34,393 bases of DNA from Caryophanales bacterium UBA4100 (GTDB lineage: Bacteria > Bacillota > Bacilli > Paenibacillales > UBA4045): assembly GCA_002383285.1 (NCBI GenBank), contig DFXU01000080.1, forward strand, positions 45,827 through 80,219. Direction: 5' to 3'. Position 1 is the stretch's first letter. The number at the start of each line of letters is the position of its first letter. Shown here piece by piece: positions 22,884 through 31,780 of the stretch. The notes under the pieces were generated by a model that saw only the letters and a list, made by a program, of their open reading frames with translations, was not told the origin of the DNA and searched no databases. The translations under genes and the position numbers were made by a program.

Positions 22884-22956
22884 CGACCCCGAGAGGACTT
22901 GAACCTCCGACCTAACGTTTAGGAAACGTTTGCTCTATCCGCTGAGCTACGGAGTC
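22884..22956 (-). tRNA. tRNA-Arg (anticodon CCU)
   Basis: A 73-base cloverleaf is complete: acceptor GACTCCG/CGGGGTC, D arm GCTC-AGCGGATA-GAGC, anticodon loop TTCCTAA in a 5-bp AACGT/ACGTT stem, and T loop TTCAAGT. The CCA end is not encoded. It reads AGG codons. Confidence 0.97.
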
Positions 22957-22968
22957 ACAGCAAGCAAT

Positions 22969-22997
22969 ATTATAACACAAACCGTGCGCAGAACCAA
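22969..22997 (-). promoter_or_regulatory. Promoter of tRNA-Arg
   Basis: On the minus strand TTGGTT (22992-22997) and TATAAT (22969-22974) are 17 bases apart, with transcription expected to start a few bases before the mature tRNA 5' end. Confidence 0.75.
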
Positions 22998-23056
22998 AAG
23001 GAAATATCAGCAAAATCGTTGAAAAAGAAATGCTTTATTCCTTATTTCAAATGTGC

Positions 23057-23062
23057 TATAAT
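23057..23062 (+). promoter_or_regulatory. -10 element of tRNA-Pro promoter
   Basis: A perfect TATAAT lies 43 bases before the tRNA. The matching -35 (TTTATT at 23034-23039) is poor. Confidence 0.55.
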
Positions 23063-23104
23063 GACTTTTGCTGCCCCATAACAAAGGTATCAGCATTAGA
23101 ATTT

Positions 23105-23181
23105 CGGGACGTAGCTCAGCTTGGTAGAGCACCTGGTTTGGGACCAGGGGGTCGCATGTTCAAATCGTGTCGTCCCGACCA
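23105..23181 (+). tRNA. tRNA-Pro (anticodon UGG)
   Basis: A 77-base cloverleaf with acceptor CGGGACG/CGTCCCG, D arm GCTC-AGCTTGGTA-GAGC, anticodon loop TTTGGGA in a CCTGG/CCAGG stem, and T loop TTCAAAT. The CCA end is encoded. It is divergent from tRNA-Arg. Confidence 0.97.
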
Positions 23182-23197
23182 TTATATTACACAGTTA

Positions 23198-23228
23198 ACT
23201 ACAGCCATTAACGGGTTGTGGTTTTTTT
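23198..23228 (+). terminator. Terminator of tRNA-Pro
   Basis: ACTACAGCC pairs with GGTTGTGGT (two G-T pairs), followed by seven T residues, 17 bases after the tRNA. Confidence 0.8.
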
Positions 23229-23305
23229 GTATCGAGCCTCATTTGTTTATATTCATGCACGCTAGGGTAATCTATTACATCATAATAAGAAAAGGGTGAT
23301 GTATC

Positions 23306-24106
23306 ATGACAAACTCACAATCCATTCAAATTGCCAATATTCATGCTGCTCCAATTGCTTATCGTGATACAGGTGATGGGCCTGCTATCGTGCTTATACA
23401 CGGCTTCTGCGGAAGCTCGGAATACTGGAAGCACGTCATTCCAGCGTTCAGTAGCTCTCACCGAGTCATAGCTCTTGATTTAAGAGGCCATGGTCAATCT
23501 CCAGTCGGTCATGAGCCGAGTACGATGGAAGCTCTTGCTGATGATGTTGCGGCTTTACTCACGTATCTTCATATAGATGAAGCTATAGTGTTCGGACACT
23601 CCCTTGGTGGCTACATTACATTAGCTCTTGTTGAACGTCACCCAGAGCTAGTTAAGAGATTCTCATTGATCCATTCAACCTCGTTACCCGATTCAGATGA
23701 GGCCAAGAACAAGAGAATTCAAGGTATCGCGAGTATTCAGGACAAGGGAATACAAGCATTCGTCGATGGACTGATTCCTAAGCTATTTGCTGAGACCAAT
23801 CTGACTACAATGGCTGAGCAAGTCCGAGCTGCAATAGAAATCGGACACTCAACATCACCAGCTGGAGCAATGAGCAGTCTTGAGGGGATGCGTATTCGCC
23901 CAGAGCGTGCTCATATTCTTCGTAACAATACCATTCCCATTCTGCTGATTGCGGGGAGCGAGGATCAGATTATCCCTGCGGAAAGAGTGTTCAGTGTAAC
24001 CGGAAACCATATTCAGTCTGTTACGATTAACGGTGTTGGTCACATGAGTATGCTAGAAGCCCCTGAGCAGCTCATTTCAGCGATGACCTCCTTTATGATG
24101 GATTAA
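23306..24106 (+). CDS. Alpha/beta hydrolase
   Basis: The 266-aa cytosolic protein has the oxyanion-hole HGFCGSSEYW, the strand-turn ALDLRGHGQSP, the nucleophile elbow FGHSLGGY (serine near residue 98), an acid in GSEDQIIP and the catalytic histidine in GVGHMSMLEAPEQ. It is a full-length member of the broad esterase/haloperoxidase-like group, whose substrate cannot be told from sequence. AAGGGTG lies 7 bases before the ATG. It follows tRNA-Pro after a terminator and precedes the LCP gene by 132 bp in the same direction, without an obvious functional link. Confidence 0.88.
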   Translation: MTNSQSIQIANIHAAPIAYRDTGDGPAIVLIHGFCGSSEYWKHVIPAFSSSHRVIALDLRGHGQSPVGHEPSTMEALADDVAALLTYLHIDEAIVFGHSLGGYITLALVERHPELVKRFSLIHSTSLPDSDEAKNKRIQGIASIQDKGIQAFVDGLIPKLFAETNLTTMAEQVRAAIEIGHSTSPAGAMSSLEGMRIRPERAHILRNNTIPILLIAGSEDQIIPAERVFSVTGNHIQSVTINGVGHMSMLEAPEQLISAMTSFMMD

Positions 24107-24238
24107 TATTCGTATATTAATAAGTATTTAAACTGGATAATTGTTCCTCAAGGTGAAACTTTCTATCATTCAAGTCGTCTAATCTATGAGAATATATACA
24201 CCAGATCAGGGATTAAACGCGAAATTGAGGTGTACGGC

Positions 24239-25306
24239 TTGTTTAGGACAATATTATGGATCACGCTTGGTGTCATACTCCTAGGTGGAGTTTACTTTAT
24301 CTTCAGTGCTGATCAGAAATTAGACGAGATGGTCATAGATACTGAATCAGCTATCATTAAGAAATCACCTGCAGAGGTGTCTAAACCCGAGGCTTTCATT
24401 GCTGAAGCTGAAGAAGAGCCAGAAAACTTCTACGTATTGATGATTGGATTAGATCAACGTGGTAATGATCTTATGCTGAATACGGATTCCTTAATCGTGG
24501 CTCACATCATTCCACAGGAGCATCTCGTTAAGCTGATATCCATACCACGTGACCAGAAGGTCCCAGACCCCGAGTCACCAGGCAACTTCAAGAAGATCAA
24601 TGCCATCTTCGCTGAGGGCTATAATCATGCTCTGAGGGAGGCTAAGAAGGATCCTAGCTTATTATCCGGTAAGAAAGTCAGTATTGGTAAGAAACGAATC
24701 AGTGAAGAATACATAAGCTCAGGGATGGTAGCGCTTCGGGAGACATTCGAGGACTTTCTTAGTATCTCTATCGAGAATACGTTTCTAGTCAACTTCGAGA
24801 CTGTCGTTGGATTGGTTGATGAGGTCGGAGGAATAGAAATTAACGTAGATCGCTCGATGCAATATACGGCAGAGTTCGATGGCACTCATATTGACCTCCA
24901 GCGGGGTTTACAGATCCTCGACGGTCGTAATGCCCTGAATTATGCCCGACACCGGCTTGATGACAGAGGCGTTAACTTTGAATCGAGTGATTTCGATCGT
25001 GGTCGTCGGCAGCAGGAGGTTATAACTGCTCTCGTCAAGAAGATGACTAGCTGGGGTAATCTTACGAAGACATTAAATCTGCTTGATATCGTAACGACTA
25101 ACGTCAAGACCGATATGAGTCGCGGTAAGATGATCTCGCTTGTCAAGGATTTCTACGGTGACTTAAATAGTGATTCCGTTATCTCTGTTCCCTATCCAGG
25201 GTATTGGAAATCCCCTTATGTCCACATTGATGAGGATGACCTTAGAGAGACAATAGAGCAATTTACCTCGATTGAGAAGCCCATTGTACCATTGGCTGTC
25301 GATTAG
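24239..25306 (+). CDS. LytR-CpsA-Psr (LCP) family protein
   Basis: LCP enzymes attach teichoic acids or other glycopolymers from undecaprenyl phosphate carriers to peptidoglycan on the outside of the membrane. A membrane anchor (about residues 3-24) is followed by the LCP domain. Visible are YVLMIGLDQRG and NTDSLIVAHI, the phosphate-binding RDQKVPDP region, INAIFAEGY, NFETVVGLVDEVGGIEINV, and LDGRNALNYARHRLDDRG with DFDRGRRQQEVI. The start is taken as TTG at 24239, six bases after GAGGTG. A GTG at 24230 overlaps that site and would add three residues. Confidence 0.92.
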   Translation: MFRTILWITLGVILLGGVYFIFSADQKLDEMVIDTESAIIKKSPAEVSKPEAFIAEAEEEPENFYVLMIGLDQRGNDLMLNTDSLIVAHIIPQEHLVKLISIPRDQKVPDPESPGNFKKINAIFAEGYNHALREAKKDPSLLSGKKVSIGKKRISEEYISSGMVALRETFEDFLSISIENTFLVNFETVVGLVDEVGGIEINVDRSMQYTAEFDGTHIDLQRGLQILDGRNALNYARHRLDDRGVNFESSDFDRGRRQQEVITALVKKMTSWGNLTKTLNLLDIVTTNVKTDMSRGKMISLVKDFYGDLNSDSVISVPYPGYWKSPYVHIDEDDLRETIEQFTSIEKPIVPLAVD

Positions 25307-25325
25307 CACCTATATAGAGCACTAG

Positions 25326-25367
25326 AACAAGAAGAGGCGAACCTATAGGTTCGTCTCTAAACTTGTT
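25326..25367 (+). terminator. Terminator-like hairpin after the LCP gene
   Basis: An inner stem GAGGCGAACC/GGTTCGTCTC (one G-T pair) is extended by AACAAG/CTTGTT (25326-25331 with 25362-25367). The T-run is weak (CTTGTTTAG). Together with the convergent sspP gene it probably separates the two transcripts. Confidence 0.6.
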
Positions 25368-25403
25368 TAGGGTATATGGAGGCTCGTCTATCCATTTATA
25401 CTT

Positions 25404-25559
25404 CTACATGGCACTTCCTCCGCCTTTATTCTGGCGAGAGTGATTCTGGTTCTTGACCTTCTTCGATCCAGATAGTGGCTCCAGCATGGTGTTCTCTTCA
25501 TCATTCCTCTGATGCTGGTCTTGTGCTTCCGGTACGGGTTGGGGAATATTCTTCGGCAT
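25404..25559 (-). CDS. sspP: Small acid-soluble spore protein P-like
   Basis: This 51-aa gene was found by reading the minus strand. AGGAGG lies 8 bases before its ATG. The product ends with EPLSGSKKVKNQNHSRQNKG and GGSAM, nearly the EPLSGSKKVKNRNHTRQKH core of B. subtilis SspP, a minor small acid-soluble spore protein made in the forespore. The first half is a polar Q/E/N-rich segment. It should be hydrophilic, disordered and spore-specific. It is in tandem with an unknown 115-aa gene 45 bp upstream, so the two could share a transcript; no SigG-type promoter was verified. Confidence 0.9.
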   Translation of the reverse strand: MPKNIPQPVPEAQDQHQRNDEENTMLEPLSGSKKVKNQNHSRQNKGGGSAM

Positions 25560-25604
25560 CCTAAGCACCTCCTATTCTAGATAACCTTGATAAGCAGCTT
25601 GCTC

Positions 25605-25952
25605 TTAATGATGAGTAATACGCTGTAATGTCTGCGCACACTCATGGATATGACGGATATAGTCCTCGATCAGAGTTTGAATAATCTCCGTATGCTCATC
25701 CACGTGAATACCGTCCTTCTCCACATCGATGAATTCCACCTTAACCTCACGATCATCAACATAGAGACAAGTGAAATCAAATGTATATCCGCTATGACCA
25801 GCAGTATGAATGGTTATTCGTATCCTGCTGCTATTCGCTTCATCAAATTGAATTTTAACTGAATCCCCGTCATTTAGTATTCTGGGCAGCGTTTCATGCC
25901 ATGCTGCATAAAGCTCAGTGGGTTTCTTTGTAGTCGTTGTATTCGTGCTCAT
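25605..25952 (-). CDS. Conserved-looking small protein of unknown function
   Basis: I do not recognise this 115-aa protein. GAGGAGG is 7 bases before the ATG, so it is probably expressed. It begins with a threonine-rich tail, then has alternating beta strands (SVKIQFDEANSSRIRITIH, YTFDFTCLYVDDREVKVEFIDVE) and a C-terminal helix (TEIIQTLIEDYIRHIHECAQTLQRI). There is no signal peptide or membrane segment. The layout suggests a small beta-sandwich with a capping helix. It lies between the YesN-type regulator and sspP, with the same orientation as both. Confidence 0.7.
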   Translation of the reverse strand: MSTNTTTTKKPTELYAAWHETLPRILNDGDSVKIQFDEANSSRIRITIHTAGHSGYTFDFTCLYVDDREVKVEFIDVEKDGIHVDEHTEIIQTLIEDYIRHIHECAQTLQRITHH

Positions 25953-26010
25953 AGAAACGCCTCCTCAAAAAAATATGCCACACTCATAAGGTGCTTGAAG
26001 AGCTCCCTGT

Positions 26011-27600
26011 TTATTCATGATCCATCGATTTATAATCACTTGGACTCTTACCACTATATTTCTTGAATACTTTCGAGAAGTAAGCGCGATCCGAATACCC
26101 GAGTGAATATGCTACGTTCTCTACCGTTTCATCAGGCTTCTGCAGAAGTTGAATCGCTATTTTAATTTTGAATTGATGCACGTAATCCGTAAAATTCATT
26201 TGAGTCATCTTTTTGAAATATCTGGAAAAATAACTAGGATTCAAATGCAAGTGATTTGCCGTATCTACCGATGTAACTGTTTCATGAATATGATGCTCAA
26301 TAAAACGATCAATCATTTCTAATTTGGGATCCTTAACAGTACCCAATTGTTGGATTGCATCATGACTAAACATTGCAAAGCATACATGCTGAATAAATTC
26401 AAGCATATCCATGCACTTATGACGACTATTCAAATATGCCATGAGTGGCTCGTCCTCGCGGTAACCGATTACTAACGCCACCGCTCGCATGAGTTGTAAG
26501 CATTCATGAATCATCTTCTGAGGATGAAGCTGAAGCTGATTGGACTTTCTCTGTATGCTATGCATGGCTATATCCGCTGCTAGCTTATTCCTATCGATTA
26601 CCGCAAGTTTCCATTGCTCGAAATCGCGAAGGATCGGTTCGTATTCCGTTTGTAACCAATTGTTATCTGGAGTTTTATCCATATTATGCAGCCAACCGGT
26701 TTCATAGAAAAATTCCTGCATCCTCTTTCCCATATCCGCATAATGTATTCCCAAATTAGAGATCGTTATCGGAGCTTGGTGTGTGTAATAGGTCATTCTG
26801 ACTTTTAGATAAAGCTCGGCTTTCTCGTTAACCGATTGAAGAAAGCTCTTGTATGTTGAATGCAGACGCTCAATATGCGTCCTTTCCCCGTTCCAAATCA
26901 AGAGCAGACGCTCCTGAAATAGAAATGGAGTAATCCTCTCATTAAGCTCGCTGGATAGCTCCTCCGCGATATTATAGATGGCATATAAAACAAGCTTTAG
27001 ATCCTTCAGGTCATAATGCTGGGCGAATAAGTCTAAGCGGATCTCACCTAAGCCAAGAATACAATGAGGATAGATCCAATCGATACCGAGCCGCTTGCCG
27101 TAGACGATCGTTGTCCTCACATTTACGCCGCTTAAGATCTGCTCCAGAAACTTTTCTTTTAATATGTCTTTGTTACGCTCTAGATCCTCCCGATAAGAAA
27201 GCCGCTCCAGATCTATTTGCTTATGCTCTAGATGTTCAATCGCTTTTAATAAGCTGATCTCCAACTGGTCCTTGGTCAGCTCATCCTTAATCAGATAATC
27301 ATCCGCGGACAACTGGAATGCCTGTTTAGAGTAAGCGAAATCCTCATGACAGGTCAGGAAAATAATCCGCACCTCTGGATGCATTCTGCGAAACTGTTGG
27401 GCTAGCGCGATGCCGTTCATATGAGGCATACCGATGTCGGTAATGATTATATCTGGTCGTCTAGACTTGAAAGCTTCAAGTGCATCTTCACTGGAATACA
27501 TGCTGTCGGATATTACAATGCCGAGCTCATTCCAATTAATCAAGTGTTGAATATATCGGAGCATAGGCACGTCATCGTCAATCAACATTAGCTTGTACAT
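26011..27600 (-). CDS. YesN-type response regulator with AraC DNA-binding domain
   Basis: The 529-aa protein has a receiver domain (1-120) with acidic pocket D8-D10, phosphoacceptor D55 (IIITDIGMPHMNG) and the conserved lysine in YLIKDE. A long middle region of about 300 residues follows. The C-terminal AraC-type double helix-turn-helix (about 430-525) contains HLHLNPSYFSRYFKKMTQMNFTDYV and SLGYSDRAYFSKVFKKYSGKSPSDY. It should respond to the kinase encoded 7 bases upstream and activate the neighbouring transporter operon. AGGGTGAG precedes the ATG. Confidence 0.95.
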   Translation of the reverse strand: MYKLMLIDDDVPMLRYIQHLINWNELGIVISDSMYSSEDALEAFKSRRPDIIITDIGMPHMNGIALAQQFRRMHPEVRIIFLTCHEDFAYSKQAFQLSADDYLIKDELTKDQLEISLLKAIEHLEHKQIDLERLSYREDLERNKDILKEKFLEQILSGVNVRTTIVYGKRLGIDWIYPHCILGLGEIRLDLFAQHYDLKDLKLVLYAIYNIAEELSSELNERITPFLFQERLLLIWNGERTHIERLHSTYKSFLQSVNEKAELYLKVRMTYYTHQAPITISNLGIHYADMGKRMQEFFYETGWLHNMDKTPDNNWLQTEYEPILRDFEQWKLAVIDRNKLAADIAMHSIQRKSNQLQLHPQKMIHECLQLMRAVALVIGYREDEPLMAYLNSRHKCMDMLEFIQHVCFAMFSHDAIQQLGTVKDPKLEMIDRFIEHHIHETVTSVDTANHLHLNPSYFSRYFKKMTQMNFTDYVHQFKIKIAIQLLQKPDETVENVAYSLGYSDRAYFSKVFKKYSGKSPSDYKSMDHE

Positions 27601-27607
27601 ATCATAC

Positions 27608-29350
27608 TCACCCTATTTCTTTCGATTGTTCATTGGAGGGCAGGGGAATCACAATGACGAACGTAACACCATGACCATCCTTATTGTTATTCACGAGTAG
27701 ACGTGCTTCGAAACCATAAGTCAGTTTTAGCCGTCTCATGATATTCATTAGGCCTATCCCTTGAGCTGACTCCGCAGCCGAATTCTCATCGGGGGACGAT
27801 AATCGTTTCCGCATTGTCTCCAATTCATGTTCTGATATGCCTTGACCATTGTCAGAAACGCTAATATGAAGCTCATTCTCATTACGGAACCCTCGTAAAC
27901 TAATACTTGCCTCTGATCTATGTTTACGGAAGCCATGAATAAATGCATTCTCAATAATAGGCTGAATGATCAGACGAGGCACCTTAAATTGTCTAAACTC
28001 ACCATCTAGTTCAGAGGTGAAATCGATTGTTAACTCATTTCTCATTTGCATAATCTGAACATAATCCTTGAGCAGCCTGAATTCCTCTTCTAGTGTGGCA
28101 GGTTCATGGATCCTGATGTATCCTCTTAGCAAGCTCATCAATGATTGAATCATGTCACTATGCTCCACATCACCGACCAAGGCCAGATTGCATTTAATTG
28201 AGTTCAATGTGTTAAGTAGAAAATGTGGTCTAATTTGCGAGAAAAGCGCTTGAAGCTCGAAAATTCGTTTCTCCTCTTGTTCCAGCTCCACCTGGTGAAA
28301 CAATTGATTGATTTCATCCAGCATACGATTGAAGGACTCACCCAGGACAGCAATTTCATCGGTTCCCCTTGATTTGAAACGGACAAATCGATTACCGCGC
28401 ACATATTGCTCTGCAATATTCTTTAACTTATATATAGGTTTATTCAGACCTCTCGCCAGAAATACAGAGAAAACTAGGAAGACAACAACTGAGATGGCAA
28501 TCACTGTCAGCATTAACACGAAGCTGTTGGAGATTTGACCAGTCAATTCCTCTTGAGGAATATCGTAGACAAGCTTCCAATCCACTTTGCTAATGGATTG
28601 CTCTAATCGAATCACTGAAGCATTCACCATAGAGTACGGTTCATCTGATTTCGCGGCGATGACAGCTCCCTTCCCATCCAACAAATAGATTTGGCCGCCC
28701 CCTGCCGCTTGGAATAGCCGATCGAAGTAGGATTGTGGAATGCCGATGTATAAGGTTGCCAGAATTTCACGATTGCGCGGGTCTTCGATAATGCGGGCTG
28801 AATAATAATAGTTGGTAGATTTTGGTGACTCGGAATCTATCTTGAACCATTGAAGCACGTGTCGATTGGAGGAATTAATCCCGGCAGATTTCTCGAATGC
28901 CGTTATCTTGGCCGACGAGAACTCGGCTTGCTCCACGTTGCCCATTATCATAAAGTTCTTCCGATTAATGATCATCATTCTTAAATTCACATCGGTTGAT
29001 TGAACTAGAAGTATATTAGAAAGCCCTCTTAATCGGGCTGTATGCTCATGATCCTCGTAATCTTCAAAGCGGGTAATATCCTTAAGGACGTGGAAGCTCT
29101 GTAGCAACCCCAAATCATCATTTCTGCTCGTAAAGAATACAGAGGAATACGCAATATCGTCAATCGTCTTCTCAATATCAAGAGCGATTGCTCGGATTAA
29201 ATTCCGATTGGTCGTTTCGATTTTGTCCTGTACATGCTGTTTGGTTGTTATATAAGAAGTCAAAGAAACAATTAAGATGGGCAGCAGAATAAAGAGAATC
29301 AATGAGAATTGAATTTTCTGATACAGCGATATTCTGTATATCCAACCCAC
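27608..29350 (-). CDS. YesM-type sensor histidine kinase
   Basis: The 580-aa kinase has two membrane segments (about 13-35 and 277-299) around an extracellular dCache-like sensor domain, then a HAMP domain (about 300-350). The His_kinase domain has H376 in FSQIRPHFLLNTLNSIK, and the ATPase has N-box PRLIIQPIIENAFIHGF and G-boxes SVSDNGQGI and QGIGLMNIMRRL. Such kinases typically sense extracellular oligosaccharides, often through the solute-binding protein. The start is GTG at 29350 with GGGGGGAT five bases before. It follows the solute-binding protein gene after a strong hairpin. Confidence 0.95.
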   Translation of the reverse strand: MGWIYRISLYQKIQFSLILFILLPILIVSLTSYITTKQHVQDKIETTNRNLIRAIALDIEKTIDDIAYSSVFFTSRNDDLGLLQSFHVLKDITRFEDYEDHEHTARLRGLSNILLVQSTDVNLRMMIINRKNFMIMGNVEQAEFSSAKITAFEKSAGINSSNRHVLQWFKIDSESPKSTNYYYSARIIEDPRNREILATLYIGIPQSYFDRLFQAAGGGQIYLLDGKGAVIAAKSDEPYSMVNASVIRLEQSISKVDWKLVYDIPQEELTGQISNSFVLMLTVIAISVVVFLVFSVFLARGLNKPIYKLKNIAEQYVRGNRFVRFKSRGTDEIAVLGESFNRMLDEINQLFHQVELEQEEKRIFELQALFSQIRPHFLLNTLNSIKCNLALVGDVEHSDMIQSLMSLLRGYIRIHEPATLEEEFRLLKDYVQIMQMRNELTIDFTSELDGEFRQFKVPRLIIQPIIENAFIHGFRKHRSEASISLRGFRNENELHISVSDNGQGISEHELETMRKRLSSPDENSAAESAQGIGLMNIMRRLKLTYGFEARLLVNNNKDGHGVTFVIVIPLPSNEQSKEIG

Positions 29351-29375
29351 GATGATCCCCCCACAGATTATTATA

Positions 29376-29410
29376 GAGAAAGTAGGGGCACGTCCATGCC
29401 CCTACTTCTC
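29376..29410 (-). terminator. Strong intra-operon hairpin between binding protein and kinase genes
   Basis: AGTAGGGGCA (29381-29390) pairs perfectly with TGCCCCTACT (29397-29406), with further GAGA/TCTC pairing outside. The downstream sequence is only weakly T-rich (TTTCTCTATAAT). It may protect the 3' end of the binding-protein mRNA and limit read-through into the kinase gene. Confidence 0.7.
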
Positions 29411-29427
29411 ATTTTACACGAATATAT

Positions 29428-30816
29428 TTATTTTTGTTGATCCATGATCTTCTTTCCTTCATCCATCATAAATTGCTGCGCTTCCTCTGCTGTTGTTTTA
29501 TCGAGTTGGAATTTAGTAAACCCTTCCTCTAGTACTTTCTTCAGCTGACCAGCGTAAGGTACACTGACTTTCGATGAGCCAGCTGTCTTAACCCGCTTGT
29601 CGAACAACACATGAACAAAGGAATCGATATCTACAACATCTGTGTTGTCTCCAACCAGCTTCTTGACGTTCGCTACTCCATCACCATTCTTCCAAGCGGA
29701 TTGTTTCGGGATATGAACAGCACCTTCCGTAGACAACCATCGGAGGAACTTGAATGTTTCCCCCTTATGCTTGGATTTGTTCCCAATCGCCAAGTAATCA
29801 CCTGACATGATCGTAAGTCCTTCCTCGGTTTGCCCAGGCATTCTAGGTACAGGCGCATACACAGTTTTAAACGTATGCGGGAACGTTTCATTATGAATCG
29901 TGAACTTCAAGCCAAAGCTTCCGGTTAAGTACATGCTTGCTTTGCCAGTGAAATAATCGGCCCAGATATTCGGATTCGTTGCTAAGATATCAGCATGCTT
30001 CTGAACGGACTTATCGTCCTCTTCCATTGCTCTGCGCATTTCGAACCAGTATTTGAAAGAATCCTCGTTGTAACGCAGCTGCCCGTCTTCAGTTAAGAAC
30101 GGCTGTGGATTGTCGGTATAGGTGATCGGATTGGCGAACTCGCCCCAGGTTGGGAAGAAGGTTCCGTACCGTTTTTCATTTCCTTCACCCTTTGTCAATG
30201 CTTTTGCATATGCGCGGAAATCGTCCCAGGTCCATCCGAAATCCGGAAGTGGTAGATTGGCTTCCTTCAGATGCTCTTCATTGAACATCACAAGCCATGG
30301 AGAAGCGGTTATCATCATGCCGTATTGTTGGCCATCGTGTGTTGGATTTACGAAGTACTCATCGGCAGTATTGATGCTCTCCTTTGAGAAATAGTCACCT
30401 AACGGTTCGAGTACACCAAGCGCTGCGTGGCTTTGTAGATGATCCTGGGTGAAGAAGACACCATCCACTTGCTCACCTGCAGCCATTAATACGTCCAGCT
30501 TCTCAATATACTGGTTCATGTCAGCATTCTGTACTAGGGATACGTTCTCGACTATGATCTCAGATTGGATCTCATTAAATTCCTTAATGGCCTTCTGAAA
30601 AGGCTCATTTGCATCGTTCTTCTCATGCGAGTAAAACTTGATAAGAACGGGTTCAACCGGTTTTGGAGATTCAGTATTAGCCTTTTCAGCTTGATTGCTT
30701 ACTTCAGCTTTTTTGTTCTCCTTTACATCACCCGCATTATTGTCTTTTCCACAAGCGGTAAGGAAGGTAGTTAGTAACAGCACACAAGCAAGCATAATGA
30801 ATGACCATTTTTTCAT
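29428..30816 (-). CDS. ABC transporter extracellular solute-binding lipoprotein (family 1, carbohydrate type)
   Basis: The 462-aa protein has a lipoprotein signal with lipobox LTAC and the modified cysteine at C22, followed by a KDNNAGDVKENKK-like linker. The family 1 solute-binding domain follows, with VDGVFFTQDHLQSHAALGVLEPL and a typical PDFGWTWDDFRAYAKALTKGEG segment. It should capture an oligosaccharide or other polyhydroxyl compound outside the membrane and hand it to the two permeases encoded just upstream. No ATPase gene is present; such importers usually borrow a shared MsmX-type ATPase. The ligand cannot be predicted from sequence. AGGGGA lies 10 bases before the ATG. Confidence 0.94.
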   Translation of the reverse strand: MKKWSFIMLACVLLLTTFLTACGKDNNAGDVKENKKAEVSNQAEKANTESPKPVEPVLIKFYSHEKNDANEPFQKAIKEFNEIQSEIIVENVSLVQNADMNQYIEKLDVLMAAGEQVDGVFFTQDHLQSHAALGVLEPLGDYFSKESINTADEYFVNPTHDGQQYGMMITASPWLVMFNEEHLKEANLPLPDFGWTWDDFRAYAKALTKGEGNEKRYGTFFPTWGEFANPITYTDNPQPFLTEDGQLRYNEDSFKYWFEMRRAMEEDDKSVQKHADILATNPNIWADYFTGKASMYLTGSFGLKFTIHNETFPHTFKTVYAPVPRMPGQTEEGLTIMSGDYLAIGNKSKHKGETFKFLRWLSTEGAVHIPKQSAWKNGDGVANVKKLVGDNTDVVDIDSFVHVLFDKRVKTAGSSKVSVPYAGQLKKVLEEGFTKFQLDKTTAEEAQQFMMDEGKKIMDQQK

Positions 30817-30925
30817 TTGTTATTGTCCCCTCTCAATATCTTGTCTCACAATTTTGATTATAGATAGAAGCTCTGGTAAAGCCCGTGTAATCTTTTGAGA
30901 ATCCTACGTGTATTATTTTGACCCG

Positions 30926-31762
30926 TTATCCTTTTACGCCCCCCAAGGCAATTCCCTTGATGACATGCTTCTGCAGTAATACGAACACGATAAGCAACGG
31001 AACAATCGCAGACACCGAAGCCATCATCTGAACAGATATATTGCTGGAGAACTCCTCCCGGAAAAACTGAATGCCGAGAGGAATCGTGAATAGCTCCTTC
31101 GAGTAAAGAAAGATTAGCGGATTCTGATAATCATTCCAGGTCCATATAAATTTAATGATTCCCACCGTAGCCAGAATAGGCCTGCTTAGCGGAAGAATGA
31201 TTTTATAGAATGTATAGAAGAAGCCCGCACCGTCGATCTTGGCTGCCTCCAGAAAATCATTGTGAATCCCCATCATAAATTGACGCATCAGAAAAGTGAA
31301 ATAAATCGAGAACATCGTCATCAGAATAAGCGATTCATGTGTATTATACAGCCCCAACCATTTAATTAATAAATAACGAGGTACTAAGGTGGATTGCTCC
31401 GGAATGATCAGGAACATAAGAAGCAGAGCGAATGCCGGACTTTTGCCACGAAACCGCAATTTGGCAAATGCATATCCTGCGAGTGAAGAGAAGAACAGTG
31501 TGACTATCGTGGTGATAGCAGCCAGCTTTAATGAGTTGAAGTAAAATAAGCTAAAGGCGACATCTCCGAACCAAACCTGCTGGAAGTTGGCTGCGAAATT
31601 CCATGTATTGGGTATCCACTGTATCGGAAAGGTCAGCACATCCTGTTCGAGCTTGGCTGAAGCCGACAGCATCCAGATCAGTGGGATCAGGAAGACAATA
31701 GATAATAATAAGAAGAGCAGAGTCCATATCATCTGAGATTTATTCCAACGGGTTGTATTCAT
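30926..31762 (-). CDS. Carbohydrate ABC transporter permease (MalG-like)
   Basis: The 278-aa membrane protein has six hydrophobic segments and the EAA loop FLEAAKIDGAGFFYTFYKIILPLSRP that contacts the ATPase. Its C-terminus KHVIKGIALGGVKG is typical of the MalG/LacG type. AGGAGG precedes the ATG. It forms the membrane channel with the MalF-like permease encoded 18 bases upstream. Confidence 0.95.
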   Translation of the reverse strand: MNTTRWNKSQMIWTLLFLLLSIVFLIPLIWMLSASAKLEQDVLTFPIQWIPNTWNFAANFQQVWFGDVAFSLFYFNSLKLAAITTIVTLFFSSLAGYAFAKLRFRGKSPAFALLLMFLIIPEQSTLVPRYLLIKWLGLYNTHESLILMTMFSIYFTFLMRQFMMGIHNDFLEAAKIDGAGFFYTFYKIILPLSRPILATVGIIKFIWTWNDYQNPLIFLYSKELFTIPLGIQFFREEFSSNISVQMMASVSAIVPLLIVFVLLQKHVIKGIALGGVKG

Positions 31763-31780
31763 CCTTGTTCCTCCTTTCGA

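Noticed and set aside
25953..26010. Terminator after the AraC-type regulator
   Set aside because: A T-run (TTTTTTT on the minus strand) is present, but the preceding stem is only three or four base pairs, too weak to list.
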